Positions 52,201-60,508 of a stretch of DNA of 64,000 nucleotides are shown piece by piece. The notes beneath the pieces are model-generated. The model was given only the letters and a program-made list of their open reading frames with translations. It searched no databases and had not been told where the DNA came from. Source of the DNA: Streptomyces musisoli (GTDB taxonomy: Bacteria > Actinomycetota > Actinomycetes > Streptomycetales > Streptomycetaceae); the NCBI RefSeq assembly GCF_016741855.1, contig NZ_JAERRH010000001.1:1-64000 (forward strand), written 5' to 3'. The translations under genes were made by a program, and so were the position numbers. Numbering within the stretch: the first letter of the stretch is position 1; every line of letters begins with the position of its first letter.

Positions 52201-55200
52201 GAGGAGTTCAGCGGGCCGCCCGCGTGGAGCGCGACGTCGAGGAGCACGGGGTGCGCGATGTAGCGGCTGGTGGGTCCGGTCATCTCGGCGGCGGGTGCGG
52301 CGGGCATGGTGTACTCGGCGAGAAGCTCGCCGGTCCCGCCCACCTCGCTGCGGAACCACGCGCCGGTCACGGCGCGGAAGCCGGGGCCGTAGACGGTGCC
52401 CGCCCGGTCGCTGATCGCGTAGAACTCTTCGTGGTTCAGGGTCATCGCGTCGTCGAGGCGGGCGCGGACGGCCGTGACATCGAGCGCCCGCGGGGTGGGG
52501 GCCGTGACGGCGCGCAGCCGGCCGCGGGCGTGCTGCTGCCACGGCTGGGCCGGGCTTCCGAGCCGGTCACGCCGCGAGGAGATGGTGATCATGTCACCGG
52601 ACACGGCGGTGCTGAGGTGTACCTGCGCGGGGTCGCCGGGTGCGGGCATGGTGAGGCCGGAGGTGACCGCGAGGTCGGTGACCTGGATCGCGTGGTCGCG
52701 GATCGCGGCGGGTCCCGCGGTGAGGGCCATCTCGGCGAATGCCGCGCCGGGCATGACGATCGAGCCCGCCACCTGGTGCTCGCTCAGCCAGGGCACGCGC
52801 GCCACCTCGACCGTTCCCTCCCACTGCGGTTCCGCGACGGCCACGCGTTCGCCGAGCAGCGGGTGCACGAGCTTGCCGTCGCCGGGGCCGTGGCCCCACC
52901 AGGACGGTTCGCCGACCCACAGCCGCTCCCGCTGCCACGGGTAGGCGGGCAGGTCGGCGACGCGGCCGGGTGCGGCGAACCAGGTCTCCATGTCGACGGC
53001 GCCGCCGGCCGCGAGAACCGCCGCGGCGTGCGCGTCGAGGTCCGGCTTCTGGTCGCGCCGGAGGGTCTCGGTCGCGGTGAAGGAGGGGCTGTCCGGCGAC
53101 TGGGAGATCCGGCGCAGGTAGGTGGCGAGGACGGGGTGCGGGCCGATCTCGACGAGTACGCCGGCGCCGGCGGCGGCCATCGCTGCGACGGCCTCGGCCA
53201 TCCTGACCGGCTCCCGGATGTTGCGCCACCAGTAGTCCGCGTCCATCGTCCGGCCGTCCGGCACGGCCGCGCCGGTCACCGTGGAGAACATGGGCAGCGC
53301 CGGGTCATCGGTCGCGAGGTCGTCGAGTTCCTCGAGGATCTGGGCCCGGACCGGGTCCATCTTGACGCTGTGGAAGGCGTAGTCGAGGGGCAGCATGCGG
53401 AAGAACACGCCGCGGTCGGCGAGTATCCTGCCGATTTCCTCCAGTGCTTCGCGGTCGCCGGAGAGGGTGACGTCGGTGGGCGAGTTGATGGCGCTCACCT
53501 CGACGTCGGTGCCGCTCGCCGCGATCAGCTCGACCGCGTCCGACAGGCTGACGGCGGCGGCGGCCATCATCCCGGTGCCGGCGGTGCGGCCCTGTGCGGC
53601 GCTGCGGATGGCCACCACCTGGCAGGCCGCCTCCAGGCCGAGGATGCCGGCGGCGTGGGCGGCGGCGATCTCCCCGACGCTGTGCCCGGTGACCATCGAC
53701 GGGGTGACGCCCCGCTCGCGCAGCGAGGCCACCAGCCCCACCTGGACGGCGAACAGCAGCGGCTGGGCGACCTCCGTGCGGGCCAGGTCGTACTGTCCAT
53801 CGGCGAGCGCATCGGCCACCGACCAGCCGAGCAGCGGGGACAGGTACGTGTCCGCCTCCCGCACGGCGGCGGTGAAGGCGGCGTCGGCCCCGGCGCCCGC
53901 GCCCATCAGTGCCGATCCCATGCCGGCCCACTGGGAGCCGTTGCCCGCGAACACGAAACCGACGGGTGTCCCCGCCGCCGCGGCCGCCTCGCAGCGGGCC
54001 GCGGCCGCGGGGAGCGTCCCGGCGGAGATGCTGTACAGGTCCTGGGCGGCGCCGGCCGCGTCGTCGGCGATCACCACCGCGGTGTGCTCGTAGCGCTGGC
54101 GCCGGCGCACCGAGGTGAACGCGGCGTCATAGAAGCGGTCCGGGGTGTCCTCCAGGTACTCGGCCATCGCCCATGCGGCCTCGTTGAGTGCTTCGGGGGT
54201 GCGGGCGGAGACCAGCACCGGCAGCCGCCGGTCGGTCGTCGGCGGCTGGGTGCCGGCGTGGTCCGCCGCCGGCTCGGCGAGGATGACGTGCGCGTTCGCG
54301 CCGCCGATGCCGAACGAGTTGATGCCTGCCGCGGCGCGGCCGGGGCCCCGGTCGATCGGGATCTCCCGGTCGGTGGGCAGGAGTCCGAGCCCGTCGAAGT
54401 CGATGGCGGAGTTGCGGGGCAGGCCGTGCAGGGACGGGGGGATCCGGCCGCTGCGGAGGACGATGAGGGCCTTGAGGAGTCCGGCCATTCCGGAGGCGCA
54501 CTCGAGGTGCCCGATGTTGGTCTTCACCGACCCGATCGGGAGCGGGCGGTCCGCGGCCCGGTGGGCGCCGAGCGCGGCGCCGAGCGCGGTGCATTCCACC
54601 GGGTCTCCGACCGGGGTGCCGGTCCCGTGGCACTCCAGGTAGACGAGCTCCTCGGGGCTGACGCCGGATTCCGCGTAGACCTGCTCCAGGAGCGCCTGCT
54701 GGGTGACCGGGGACGGCTGGCTCATCACGTTCACGGACCGGCCGTCCGTGTTGGTGCCCGAGCCCGCGATGACCGCCAGGACCCGGTCCCCGTCCGCGAG
54801 CGCGTCGTCGAGCCGCTTGAGGAGGACGACGCCGGCGCCCTCGCCCCGTACGAAGCCGTCGGCGAGTTCCGAGAACGCATGGCAGCGTCCGGTCGGCGAC
54901 AGGACGGACGCCTCGGCGAATCCGATGTAGTCGACGGGGTTCAGCAGTAGGCCGACACCGGCGGCTATCGCGGTGCGCACCTTCCCCGTCGTCACCGCCT
55001 GGGCGGCCTGGTGCACGGCGACCAGCGCCGACGAGCACGCCGTGTCGATCGAGTACGACGGGCCCCGCCAGTCCAGGAGGAAGGACAGCCGGTTGGAGGC
55101 GTTGCAGGTGAGGGTGCCCTGAAGCGAGTGGGCGTCGATCGCCTCGGGCCGCGCGGACACCAGCTCCCAGTAGCCGCGCGTGGAGGTCCCCACGTAGACG

Positions 55201-55568
55201 CCGCCGTCCTGCCCCTCCACCGCTGCCGGGTCGATGCCGGCGTGGTGGAACGCCTCGACCGTCAGCTCCAGCAACAGCCGCTGCTGCGGGTCCATCTGGG
55301 CCGCCTCACGCGGCGAGATCCCGAAGAAGCCCGGGTCGAAACCGGTGATGTCCTGGAGGAACCCGCCGGCTTTGGTGTAACTCATGCCCGGGCGGGGCTC
55401 CTCCCCCGGGGCACACCACAGCGCCGGGTCGAACCGGTCCGGCGGAACTTCGGTCACCAGGTCCTGGCCGGCGAACAGGGCCGCCTCCAGCTGATCCAGG
55501 TTGGTGATGCCGCCCGGTAGCCGGCAGCCCACACCCACGATTGCCGCGCAGTTCCCAAGATCGCCCAC
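49203..55568 (-). CDS. Type I polyketide synthase, single reducing module KS-AT-DH-ER-KR-ACP
   Basis: A 2121-residue synthase. KS: Cys about 176 in DTACSSALVAV, HGTGTPVGD and NIGHLECASG. AT: GHSVGEIAAAHAAG about 626 and YAFHS, a hybrid between the malonyl (HAFH) and methylmalonyl (YASH) motifs. DH: HQVAGSIVMPG about 931 and the Asp in LLDVALHAGG. ER: LLLPGGAGGVGLAALN about 1579. KR: VTGGTAGFGAATAS about 1778 with YAAANLGLE. ACP: LGLDSILATEL about 2069. No methyltransferase or thioesterase domain. A lone fully reducing module usually works iteratively to make an alkyl chain. GTG 55568 follows GGGAGGAG. Confidence 0.95.
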   Translation of the reverse strand: MGDLGNCAAIVGVGCRLPGGITNLDQLEAALFAGQDLVTEVPPDRFDPALWCAPGEEPRPGMSYTKAGGFLQDITGFDPGFFGISPREAAQMDPQQRLLLELTVEAFHHAGIDPAAVEGQDGGVYVGTSTRGYWELVSARPEAIDAHSLQGTLTCNASNRLSFLLDWRGPSYSIDTACSSALVAVHQAAQAVTTGKVRTAIAAGVGLLLNPVDYIGFAEASVLSPTGRCHAFSELADGFVRGEGAGVVLLKRLDDALADGDRVLAVIAGSGTNTDGRSVNVMSQPSPVTQQALLEQVYAESGVSPEELVYLECHGTGTPVGDPVECTALGAALGAHRAADRPLPIGSVKTNIGHLECASGMAGLLKALIVLRSGRIPPSLHGLPRNSAIDFDGLGLLPTDREIPIDRGPGRAAAGINSFGIGGANAHVILAEPAADHAGTQPPTTDRRLPVLVSARTPEALNEAAWAMAEYLEDTPDRFYDAAFTSVRRRQRYEHTAVVIADDAAGAAQDLYSISAGTLPAAAARCEAAAAAGTPVGFVFAGNGSQWAGMGSALMGAGAGADAAFTAAVREADTYLSPLLGWSVADALADGQYDLARTEVAQPLLFAVQVGLVASLRERGVTPSMVTGHSVGEIAAAHAAGILGLEAACQVVAIRSAAQGRTAGTGMMAAAAVSLSDAVELIAASGTDVEVSAINSPTDVTLSGDREALEEIGRILADRGVFFRMLPLDYAFHSVKMDPVRAQILEELDDLATDDPALPMFSTVTGAAVPDGRTMDADYWWRNIREPVRMAEAVAAMAAAGAGVLVEIGPHPVLATYLRRISQSPDSPSFTATETLRRDQKPDLDAHAAAVLAAGGAVDMETWFAAPGRVADLPAYPWQRERLWVGEPSWWGHGPGDGKLVHPLLGERVAVAEPQWEGTVEVARVPWLSEHQVAGSIVMPGAAFAEMALTAGPAAIRDHAIQVTDLAVTSGLTMPAPGDPAQVHLSTAVSGDMITISSRRDRLGSPAQPWQQHARGRLRAVTAPTPRALDVTAVRARLDDAMTLNHEEFYAISDRAGTVYGPGFRAVTGAWFRSEVGGTGELLAEYTMPAAPAAEMTGPTSRYIAHPVLLDVALHAGGPLNSSLCDGSMLFMPVEFGALTAWSRPPTQGVVHVVAHSETGREAVWDVTLAHPDGTVAITIKDMRLRLIEGRPQPPLGIWAATSETAAFTDDSGTPLATDTAGTPTAWTVLADHGGLPFAQRLAATLDAAAPTAVAPGDTAHWTDAVQQDAADSATAVALVLSDDGDDPVAAASDAGQILRDLSLAWQQRLTDTPDARLTLWLITGPCGAMAHPGTDGAGSMAAASAWGTARTITNEIPGITIRRIAVEPSFDPALSDRVAEVLTADTGQEDEFAVLPDEVRVPRVAPVPASTGEAGRPRTTPTDQATALQVRTIALTPQFGPAAIPMPEPGPGQVVIEVKAAALNYKDVMLATGLMPIEPMQADWRAGVNAGPLIGQECAGVIARTGPGVTGLSVGQAVMAVGCGSLASHVMAEAAVTVPIPEGMDFEHAATMPLVYATAHYSLNVLAGMSAGETLLLPGGAGGVGLAALNLARLAGVRVIGLAGTPEKRQLLLDRGAEHALDSRSDAFPDQVRELTGGRGVDIVLNSLTGTAAVNCLELLAPDGRFVELGKRDLYGDAGLRLRPFLNTLSYFAVDLAQLIDRRPERAGEVLSDIARLAGEGRIEPLPHTVYPAARLDDAFNRLKRSEHIGKLVIDTTGIAAQRVAFDPEGVYLVTGGTAGFGAATASWLVDHGAGQVIVTGRREPAQEPDRAGITFMAADVTDRAAMTRVVDHARTCAPGGLRGVFHCAARYDDGPVEELTGDRYEGVLAPKVAGARLLDELTSDCDLDHFVLYSSVSALLGNRLQASYAAANLGLETLARQRRDRGQAALAVGWGAIAGTGVVVRDNLSESMTRLGLVPISTAEALDSLGRLLIGDAPHSAVIARVDWERAGLMFPSSAAARFSQLITSASGQQDRAGGSLREQLLAGDAAEAEDLATHALTEVIAAILRTEPERLSPSVPLNRLGLDSILATELGVTLRRQLDLDIPTLEILASQGIRDLAGRAMAAAGVSHAKEQHS

Positions 55569-55866
55569 GAGTCTCTCCTCCCAGAATCCTGACACATGCT
55601 CACTCCGAGTGAGCAACGATGCGCACGATTTAATATTTCGCTGCAACGTGCATACAAAAGGCAGCCGTCAAGCGAATAAACAGAAAATCGGGCACCTCCG
55701 CCGAGACCGCGGCATCTCAACGCTCGAAATTACTCGACCCGAGAAAGCGGACCGGAACTTCCCTCGCCCAAAATGCAAGCTACCATGGCGGTCAACCACA
55801 ATGAACAGTGAGAATTTCACGTACCGTGGTGAACTTGCGGCAGTGAACTCGCGACGTCGGAATTGT

Positions 55867-56433
55867 TCACCACCGGATCGCGACGGCGCAGGAAATGCCT
55901 TCCGCGGAGCGGACCCACACCGGAACCGTCGCACCGCGGCAGGACGCGATCAGCGCATCGCCGGACCGACTGAGTTCGATCTTCCAGAACAGGAAATCGT
56001 CCAGTTCACCGTTGCCGTTCAGTGCCTTGAAAGCTGCCTCCTTGGCGGAGAAGAGTTCCCGTGGGGTGCGTTCCCAGACGGGCGGGAGCAGCGTGTGCCG
56101 CTCCCGCCTGCTCAGCACGAATCCGGCCATACGAGGGCCGACGGCCGCGCTTTCGATGTCGACGCCGACCGCCGCGGCACCGGGAACCACCACCGCGACG
56201 GCCAGGCGGTCGGTGTGGGAGATCGATCCGGCGAATCCCGGCGGGAAACGCGGCCGGCCGTCGGGGTCACGGGGCACGGTCCGGTCGGCCGAACCGGCCG
56301 CGGCCAGCGCCGCCGCGGCCGCCCGCCGGCCGGCCGCGGACTGCTGATGCGGCCCGTACGGCCGCCGCACCGCACGCCATTCGGTCCGCATCCCGGTGGC
56401 GACGCGGCCGGGGACCGCCGGCTCGACGGCCAC
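55867..56433 (-). CDS. Sfp/AcpS-type phosphopantetheinyl transferase
   Basis: A 188-residue PPTase. It shows the conserved GSISHTDRLAVAVV, the Mg-binding VGVDIES, and FSAKEAAFKAL with its catalytic Glu and Lys. It converts apo carrier proteins to the holo form using CoA. A dedicated copy inside the cluster fits the two free-standing carrier proteins and the PKS modules. GTG 56433, 9 bp after the stop of the upstream carrier protein gene. Confidence 0.93.
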   Translation of the reverse strand: MAVEPAVPGRVATGMRTEWRAVRRPYGPHQQSAAGRRAAAAALAAAGSADRTVPRDPDGRPRFPPGFAGSISHTDRLAVAVVVPGAAAVGVDIESAAVGPRMAGFVLSRRERHTLLPPVWERTPRELFSAKEAAFKALNGNGELDDFLFWKIELSRSGDALIASCRGATVPVWVRSAEGISCAVAIRW

Positions 56434-56442
56434 GTGAGGCCT

Positions 56443-56697
56443 TCAACCGCGCAGTGCCACGACGTGGTCGGCCAGCGACTCGATCGAGCGCAACACCTCC
56501 GGGTGGACGTCGTCGTCCCATTCGAAGTCGAACGCGTCCTCCATCGCCACCAGCAGGGCGACCAGGGCGTTGGAGGACATTCCCGCCTGCCGAAGCGACT
56601 CGGTGTCGGAGACCGTGCTCACGAACCGGTCACCGCCCTGCTGCTCCCGCAGCAGTTCACGAATGCTCTGCCGCACCTCGGACGCTGCGTCAGGCAC
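56443..56697 (-). CDS. Free-standing acyl carrier protein
   Basis: An 84-residue carrier protein. LRQAGMSSNALVALLVAMED replaces the usual GxDS with GMSS; the second Ser aligns with the phosphopantetheine site. Helix III and the acidic DDDVHPEVLRSIESLADHV follow. GTG 56697 overlaps the end of the hydrolase gene by 8 bp. It may work with the neighbouring hydrolase or as an extra acyl shuttle for the synthase. Confidence 0.88.
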   Translation of the reverse strand: MPDAASEVRQSIRELLREQQGGDRFVSTVSDTESLRQAGMSSNALVALLVAMEDAFDFEWDDDVHPEVLRSIESLADHVVALRG

Positions 56698-57556
56698 GTG
56701 ATTCCACTTCTTCGACGAACTTCCGGACGATCGACTGGAAGCCTTCCGGATCGTCGATGAAGGGGATGTGGCCGGCCTTCGGGATGATCTCGCAACTGCC
56801 GTCCGGGAACAGGGCGGCCAGTTCCCTGGCGCCGGTCGGGCTGAGCAGGAAGTCGTCGTCGCCGACGACGACCAGCGTCGGCGCCTGGACCCTGGCCAGC
56901 ATCTCCGGGTTGCTCTTGTCCTGCATGGCGCGCTTGAGGCCGTTGGTCATCTCCTCGACGGTGGCGAGCGCGCTGAAGCTCTCACGGAAGCCCAGGAAGC
57001 CGGGCGCACCGATCGCCTCGTTCATCTCCGCGCTGAACACCTCGGGGTACAGGTGCTCGTACAGGCCCTCGAGGCCGTGGCTCTCCAGCGTCCGCAGCCA
57101 CGCCCGCTGGATCTGCCGCTGCCGCCGCATGCCGCGCGGGCCGAAGGCCGGTCCCGTCAGCACCAGTCCCTTGACGCGTTCGGGGTACCGCAGCGCCACG
57201 TCCCTGGCGAACACGGTGGAGGTGGACAGGCCGACCAGATAGGTCGACTCGATCTCCAGGGCGTCGAGCAGGGCGATCAGGTCGGCCGCGTGCTCCTCCC
57301 AGGTCGGCTCCTCCTCGACCTTCGAGGAGTGGCCGTGGTTGCACAGGTCGAAACTCAGGACGCGGTAGTGCTGTTCGAGTTCCCCGGTGTACACCCGCCA
57401 GGCCGGGACGGGGAGGAAGAAGGTGTTGAGCAGCGTGATGTCGGTGCCCTCGCCACGGGACTCGTAATAGAGTTCGACGCCCTCCCTGGTGGGAATGCGC
57501 GGGACGTCGTCGTGGTAGGTCATGTCCAGCCGGGACAGCTCTTCATAGCTTGCCAT
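56690..57556 (-). CDS. Alpha/beta hydrolase
   Basis: A 288-residue hydrolase resembling haloperoxidase/epoxide-hydrolase-like proteins. The nucleophile elbow is LVGLSTSTVFA (G-L-S-T-S), with Asp in VVGDDDFLL and His in KAGHIPFIDD. FDLCNHGHSSKVEEEP and GVELYYESRGEG are typical of the fold. The reaction is unknown; it could release an acyl group from one of the carrier proteins or hydrolyse an ester or lactone. ATG 57556. It overlaps the flavoprotein gene by 14 bp. Confidence 0.9.
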   Translation of the reverse strand: MASYEELSRLDMTYHDDVPRIPTREGVELYYESRGEGTDITLLNTFFLPVPAWRVYTGELEQHYRVLSFDLCNHGHSSKVEEEPTWEEHAADLIALLDALEIESTYLVGLSTSTVFARDVALRYPERVKGLVLTGPAFGPRGMRRQRQIQRAWLRTLESHGLEGLYEHLYPEVFSAEMNEAIGAPGFLGFRESFSALATVEEMTNGLKRAMQDKSNPEMLARVQAPTLVVVGDDDFLLSPTGARELAALFPDGSCEIIPKAGHIPFIDDPEGFQSIVRKFVEEVESRA

Positions 57557-58547
57557 GCGATTCCTCCACCTTCTCTGTTCCAACCGCGTGGGCACCCGGC
57601 AGAACACGGGCGAATCCGGCGACGATCTCGGCCGCCGGGAGTTCTTCGGAAATGGCGCCGCAGGACAGTCCGCAGTACATCGCCATCTCTTCGATGCGGC
57701 CACTGGTCGTGACGGTCGGCACCGCGGCGCTGAACCGCGGGACCAGGTACGTCTTTCCCTCCACGACCGTGCGGCCGATGAAGTTCTTGGGCTGGTCGGG
57801 GTTGCGGGTGACGTCCGTCGTGAGCACGCGGTGCCGCCGGCCCGGCCACCCGATCTCGTACACCTCGCTGATCACCGTGTCGGCCGCGCCGGACGTGCGG
57901 ACCGCGGTCTTGAAGTGCGGGTGGGCCATCGACTCCCGGGCGACCACGAAGGCGGTGCCGAGCAGCACGCCGTCGGTGCCGGCGGCGATCGCCCGGGCCG
58001 CCTCGGCCGGCGAGCCGATCCCGCCCGCCGCGGCGAGACAGGCGGCGGGCACGAGAGCACGCACCTGGGCGACCAGCTCGTCCCGGTGCGCCGTCCCGAG
58101 GAGATGGCCGCCCGCCTCGGTGCCCTGGACCACCACGATCGCGCCCCGCTCGGCCGCGCGTACGGCGTCCTGGACGGTCCCGACCTGGACGACGAGCTGC
58201 CGTCCCGCGCCGGTGATCCGGTCGAGCACGGCGTCGTCGGCCATGCCGAACAGGGAGAGGTACACGTGCCGCGGCGTCTCGTCGAGCACCTGCGCGAGCT
58301 GCCGGTCGAGTTCGTCCGGTCCGACGACCTCCGGGATCAGGTTCACGCCGACAGGGCGGCCGGTTCCCGCGACCAGCCGCTTGAGCATGGCCGACAGCGC
58401 GTCTCCCGACAGCTTGTAGCCGCCCGCACAACCCGCCGCGCCGGCCTCGGACACCGCGCATGCCAGCTCCGGACCCGCGACGCCGCCCATTCCCGACTGG
58501 AGCAGGCTCACTTCGATGCCGAGCACCTCTGCCAAGGTGGTGCGCAT
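57543..58547 (-). CDS. Nitronate monooxygenase / FabK-like flavoprotein
   Basis: A 334-residue FMN TIM-barrel protein of the NMO/FabK/PfaD family: QSGMGGVAGPELACAVSEAG, VVVQGTEAGGHLLG, AAGGIGSPAEAARAIAAGTD and GVLLGTAFVVARES are all family marks. Members either oxidise nitronates, act as enoyl-ACP reductases, or assist polyketide synthases. Here it is next to an AurF-like oxygenase, which would give nitro/nitronate chemistry a rationale, and beside a reducing PKS, which would give a trans-enoylreductase one. The sequence alone does not decide. ATG 58547 overlaps the upstream stop by one base (TGATG). Confidence 0.88.
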   Translation of the reverse strand: MRTTLAEVLGIEVSLLQSGMGGVAGPELACAVSEAGAAGCAGGYKLSGDALSAMLKRLVAGTGRPVGVNLIPEVVGPDELDRQLAQVLDETPRHVYLSLFGMADDAVLDRITGAGRQLVVQVGTVQDAVRAAERGAIVVVQGTEAGGHLLGTAHRDELVAQVRALVPAACLAAAGGIGSPAEAARAIAAGTDGVLLGTAFVVARESMAHPHFKTAVRTSGAADTVISEVYEIGWPGRRHRVLTTDVTRNPDQPKNFIGRTVVEGKTYLVPRFSAAVPTVTTSGRIEEMAMYCGLSCGAISEELPAAEIVAGFARVLPGAHAVGTEKVEESHGKL

Positions 58548-59377
58548 CAGCTCAGGCTCTCCAGCGCGGACAGCGCGGCGGCGGTGTCGCCGAAGCGCTG
58601 CGTCAGGGTGTGGACCCACCGCTCCAGGCCGAAGGCGAGGCAGCTGGTGTGCGCCGTGTCGTCGGCGGACCGGATGGAGCACCGCTCACCGAAGAAGTTC
58701 CGGTGGTAGTTGACGGAGCCGATCGCCAGGCCGCCCACGACGAACTCCTCCTTCACCGGGAACAGCCGCTGCATCTTGGCCTTGCTGCTGTTCTTGTCGA
58801 AGAACGGGTCGGTCGCGACCGCGACCTCGACGTCCAGTCCGAGTTCGGCGCAGAGCCCGAGCACGGTGTCCTTGGCGCTCACCAGATGCTGCTTGGCCCC
58901 CTCCTCCGGCCCGATGAAGACGATCTCCCGCATGGAGAAGCCCAGCAGCCGCTGCAGGCCGTCGTAGTGGTCCTCGTTGCGGAAGCAGGTGGCGACCGTG
59001 GTCCGCATGACCCCGGCGTCGGGCAGTGTCGTGCCGGCCAGGTCGAGGTAGATGGCGTAGCAGGCCGCCGACGGCAGCGCGAAGGCGGTCGGCTCCATGA
59101 TCTCGGGCGGCACGCGGTCCAGCGGCCGCTCGGCCTCGGTCAGCAGCTTGCCGAGGCGGTGCGGCTCGAGCCGGGTCGCGGCCAGGCCCAGGTGCGGGAA
59201 GTTGTCGAAGTAGTCGAAGGTGTCGAGGTCCTGGCACCGGATCAGGAACGGGAACCGGAACTCCGGGGCCTGCCGGTCTTCGGCGTAGCGCTGGAACACG
59301 GAGTCGAGCGCCCGCAACAGACGCAGCTGGCCACCGTCGAGAACGCTCAGGCCGTTGTCGGATGCTGTGGTCATCAC
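58547..59377 (-). CDS. Amino acid:carrier protein ligase (class II aaRS-like)
   Basis: A 276-residue protein resembling the catalytic core of an atypical seryl-tRNA synthetase without a tRNA-binding domain. Motif 2 is CFRNEDHYDGLQRLLGFSMR and motif 3 is LAFGLERWVHTL. A Cys (TCFRNE), a Glu region and a late Cys (TSCLAFG) correspond to the zinc ligands of the known amino acid:[carrier protein] ligases, which charge small carrier proteins with glycine or alanine. The carrier protein gene directly upstream (59374-59619) overlaps by 4 bp and is the obvious acceptor. GTG 59377 or ATG 59374 may be the start. Confidence 0.85.
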   Translation of the reverse strand: MMTTASDNGLSVLDGGQLRLLRALDSVFQRYAEDRQAPEFRFPFLIRCQDLDTFDYFDNFPHLGLAATRLEPHRLGKLLTEAERPLDRVPPEIMEPTAFALPSAACYAIYLDLAGTTLPDAGVMRTTVATCFRNEDHYDGLQRLLGFSMREIVFIGPEEGAKQHLVSAKDTVLGLCAELGLDVEVAVATDPFFDKNSSKAKMQRLFPVKEEFVVGGLAIGSVNYHRNFFGERCSIRSADDTAHTSCLAFGLERWVHTLTQRFGDTAAALSALESLS

Positions 59378-59619
59378 GCTGCCTTCTGCTTGAAGAATCG
59401 CTCTTCGATCGCGTCGAGAGTGCGGAAGTCGTCCAGGTCCACTTCTTCGGGGTCGATCGGCTCGCCGGTCAACTCCTCGAGCAGGAAGATGAATTCGACG
59501 AAGGCCAGCGAGTTGATGGCCCGGCTGTCGATCAGGTCGAGATCGCCGTCCAGCTGCTGGATCTCGGAATTGCGCCCCAGGATGAACTCCCGGACCGCCT
59601 GCATCGGCTCGGTCGTCAC
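59374..59619 (-). CDS. Small carrier protein, acceptor of the aminoacyl ligase
   Basis: An 81-residue carrier protein. The phosphopantetheine attachment site is DSRAINSLAFVEFIF (Ser37), with the acidic helices EELTGEPIDPEEVDLDDF around it. The INSLAFVEF version of the DSL motif is typical of carrier proteins paired with aaRS-like ligases. GTG 59619 overlaps the stop of the di-iron oxygenase gene by 4 bp, and its own end overlaps the ligase. Tight overlap of oxygenase, carrier and ligase argues that they act in one step sequence. Confidence 0.9.
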   Translation of the reverse strand: MTTEPMQAVREFILGRNSEIQQLDGDLDLIDSRAINSLAFVEFIFLLEELTGEPIDPEEVDLDDFRTLDAIEERFFKQKAA

Positions 59620-60494
59620 TTGATCAGCTCCCTGCCCACGCCTGCCTTCGACAGGAACTTCCTCGTCCGCTTCAGCAACTGCTCGTGCGCCTCGTGCCGG
59701 GCGGGGTGCTCCAGCGCACGTCGCCGCAGTGCGAGTGCGTCCGGGATGCCGGCATCGCGGTATGCGGCCGGGTTGTAGAGAGTGGCGATGCTGTACTGCA
59801 GGTAGTCCTCGAGGTAGGCGGCCACCAGCGGCACCTCGTCCGGATCCCGCCTGGCCACCTGGCCGAGCAGGTGAGTGAAGATCATCCGGCCGAACGCGAC
59901 GTGCCGGCTCTCGTCCTGGTGGTGCACCCGGTTGATCTCGCGGGCGATGGCCGGGAGCGACTGGTCGGTGGCCATGTGCGCGTTGTAGTAGTCCACGATC
60001 TCCTCGAAGATGAGGATGCGCGCGAACACGATCATCTCGCGGGCAACCGGCGAGAGATGCTCGACCGAATCGGCCTTCAGCGACGGCTGCGCCGGATACA
60101 GCTTGCCGCCGTAGCGCAGGCAGAACTGCGCGAAGAACCACATGTGCTCGTTTTCCTCACCGATGAAGTGGTGCAGGAACTCCGAGACATCCGCGTACGC
60201 CCGCTCGTGAATGCGCATCACGACTTCGCTCATCAGCTCACGGATGCCGTGGATGTTGAGGCTGAAGAAGTTGATCGCCTCGTACTTGGTGAGGGCGATC
60301 TGCTGCTCACGGGTCAGCTCGTCCCACATCGGCGTGCCGGCGAGCGTCGTCAGGCTCTCGCTCATCCACGGCAGGTCGGGCTCGATGGCGTCGGGCCAGT
60401 CGAACATCGTATACGGGTTGTAGTAGCCGGACTCGGCCAACTGCTCCAGCCGGTCCAGATCGAGCAGGATCGGCTCGATTCCGCGTACAGCCAT
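59616..60494 (-). CDS. AurF-like di-iron oxygenase
   Basis: A 292-residue helical protein with ferritin-like iron ligand motifs in order: KYEAINFFSLNIHG, GEENEHMWFF (E-x-x-H), FARILIFEEIVDYYN and HHQDESRHVAFG (E-x-x-H). This pattern is that of AurF/CmlI N-oxygenases, which turn aryl amines into nitro compounds; some relatives act on carrier-bound substrates. The neighbours, a carrier protein and amino acid ligase, suggest that a carrier-bound amino acid is oxidised. N-oxygenation versus C-hydroxylation cannot be decided here. ATG 60494; 14 bp after the transglutaminase-like gene. Confidence 0.85.
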   Translation of the reverse strand: MAVRGIEPILLDLDRLEQLAESGYYNPYTMFDWPDAIEPDLPWMSESLTTLAGTPMWDELTREQQIALTKYEAINFFSLNIHGIRELMSEVVMRIHERAYADVSEFLHHFIGEENEHMWFFAQFCLRYGGKLYPAQPSLKADSVEHLSPVAREMIVFARILIFEEIVDYYNAHMATDQSLPAIAREINRVHHQDESRHVAFGRMIFTHLLGQVARRDPDEVPLVAAYLEDYLQYSIATLYNPAAYRDAGIPDALALRRRALEHPARHEAHEQLLKRTRKFLSKAGVGRELIK

Positions 60495-60508
60495 GTTCAG
60501 TCGTCTCC

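Noticed and set aside
52224..54950. A plus-strand open frame of 908 codons opposite the large PKS gene
   Set aside because: It is the mirror of the PKS reading frame. High GC suppresses stops on the opposite strand; it has repetitive G/R/A/V composition and no motifs, while the minus strand shows all PKS active sites.
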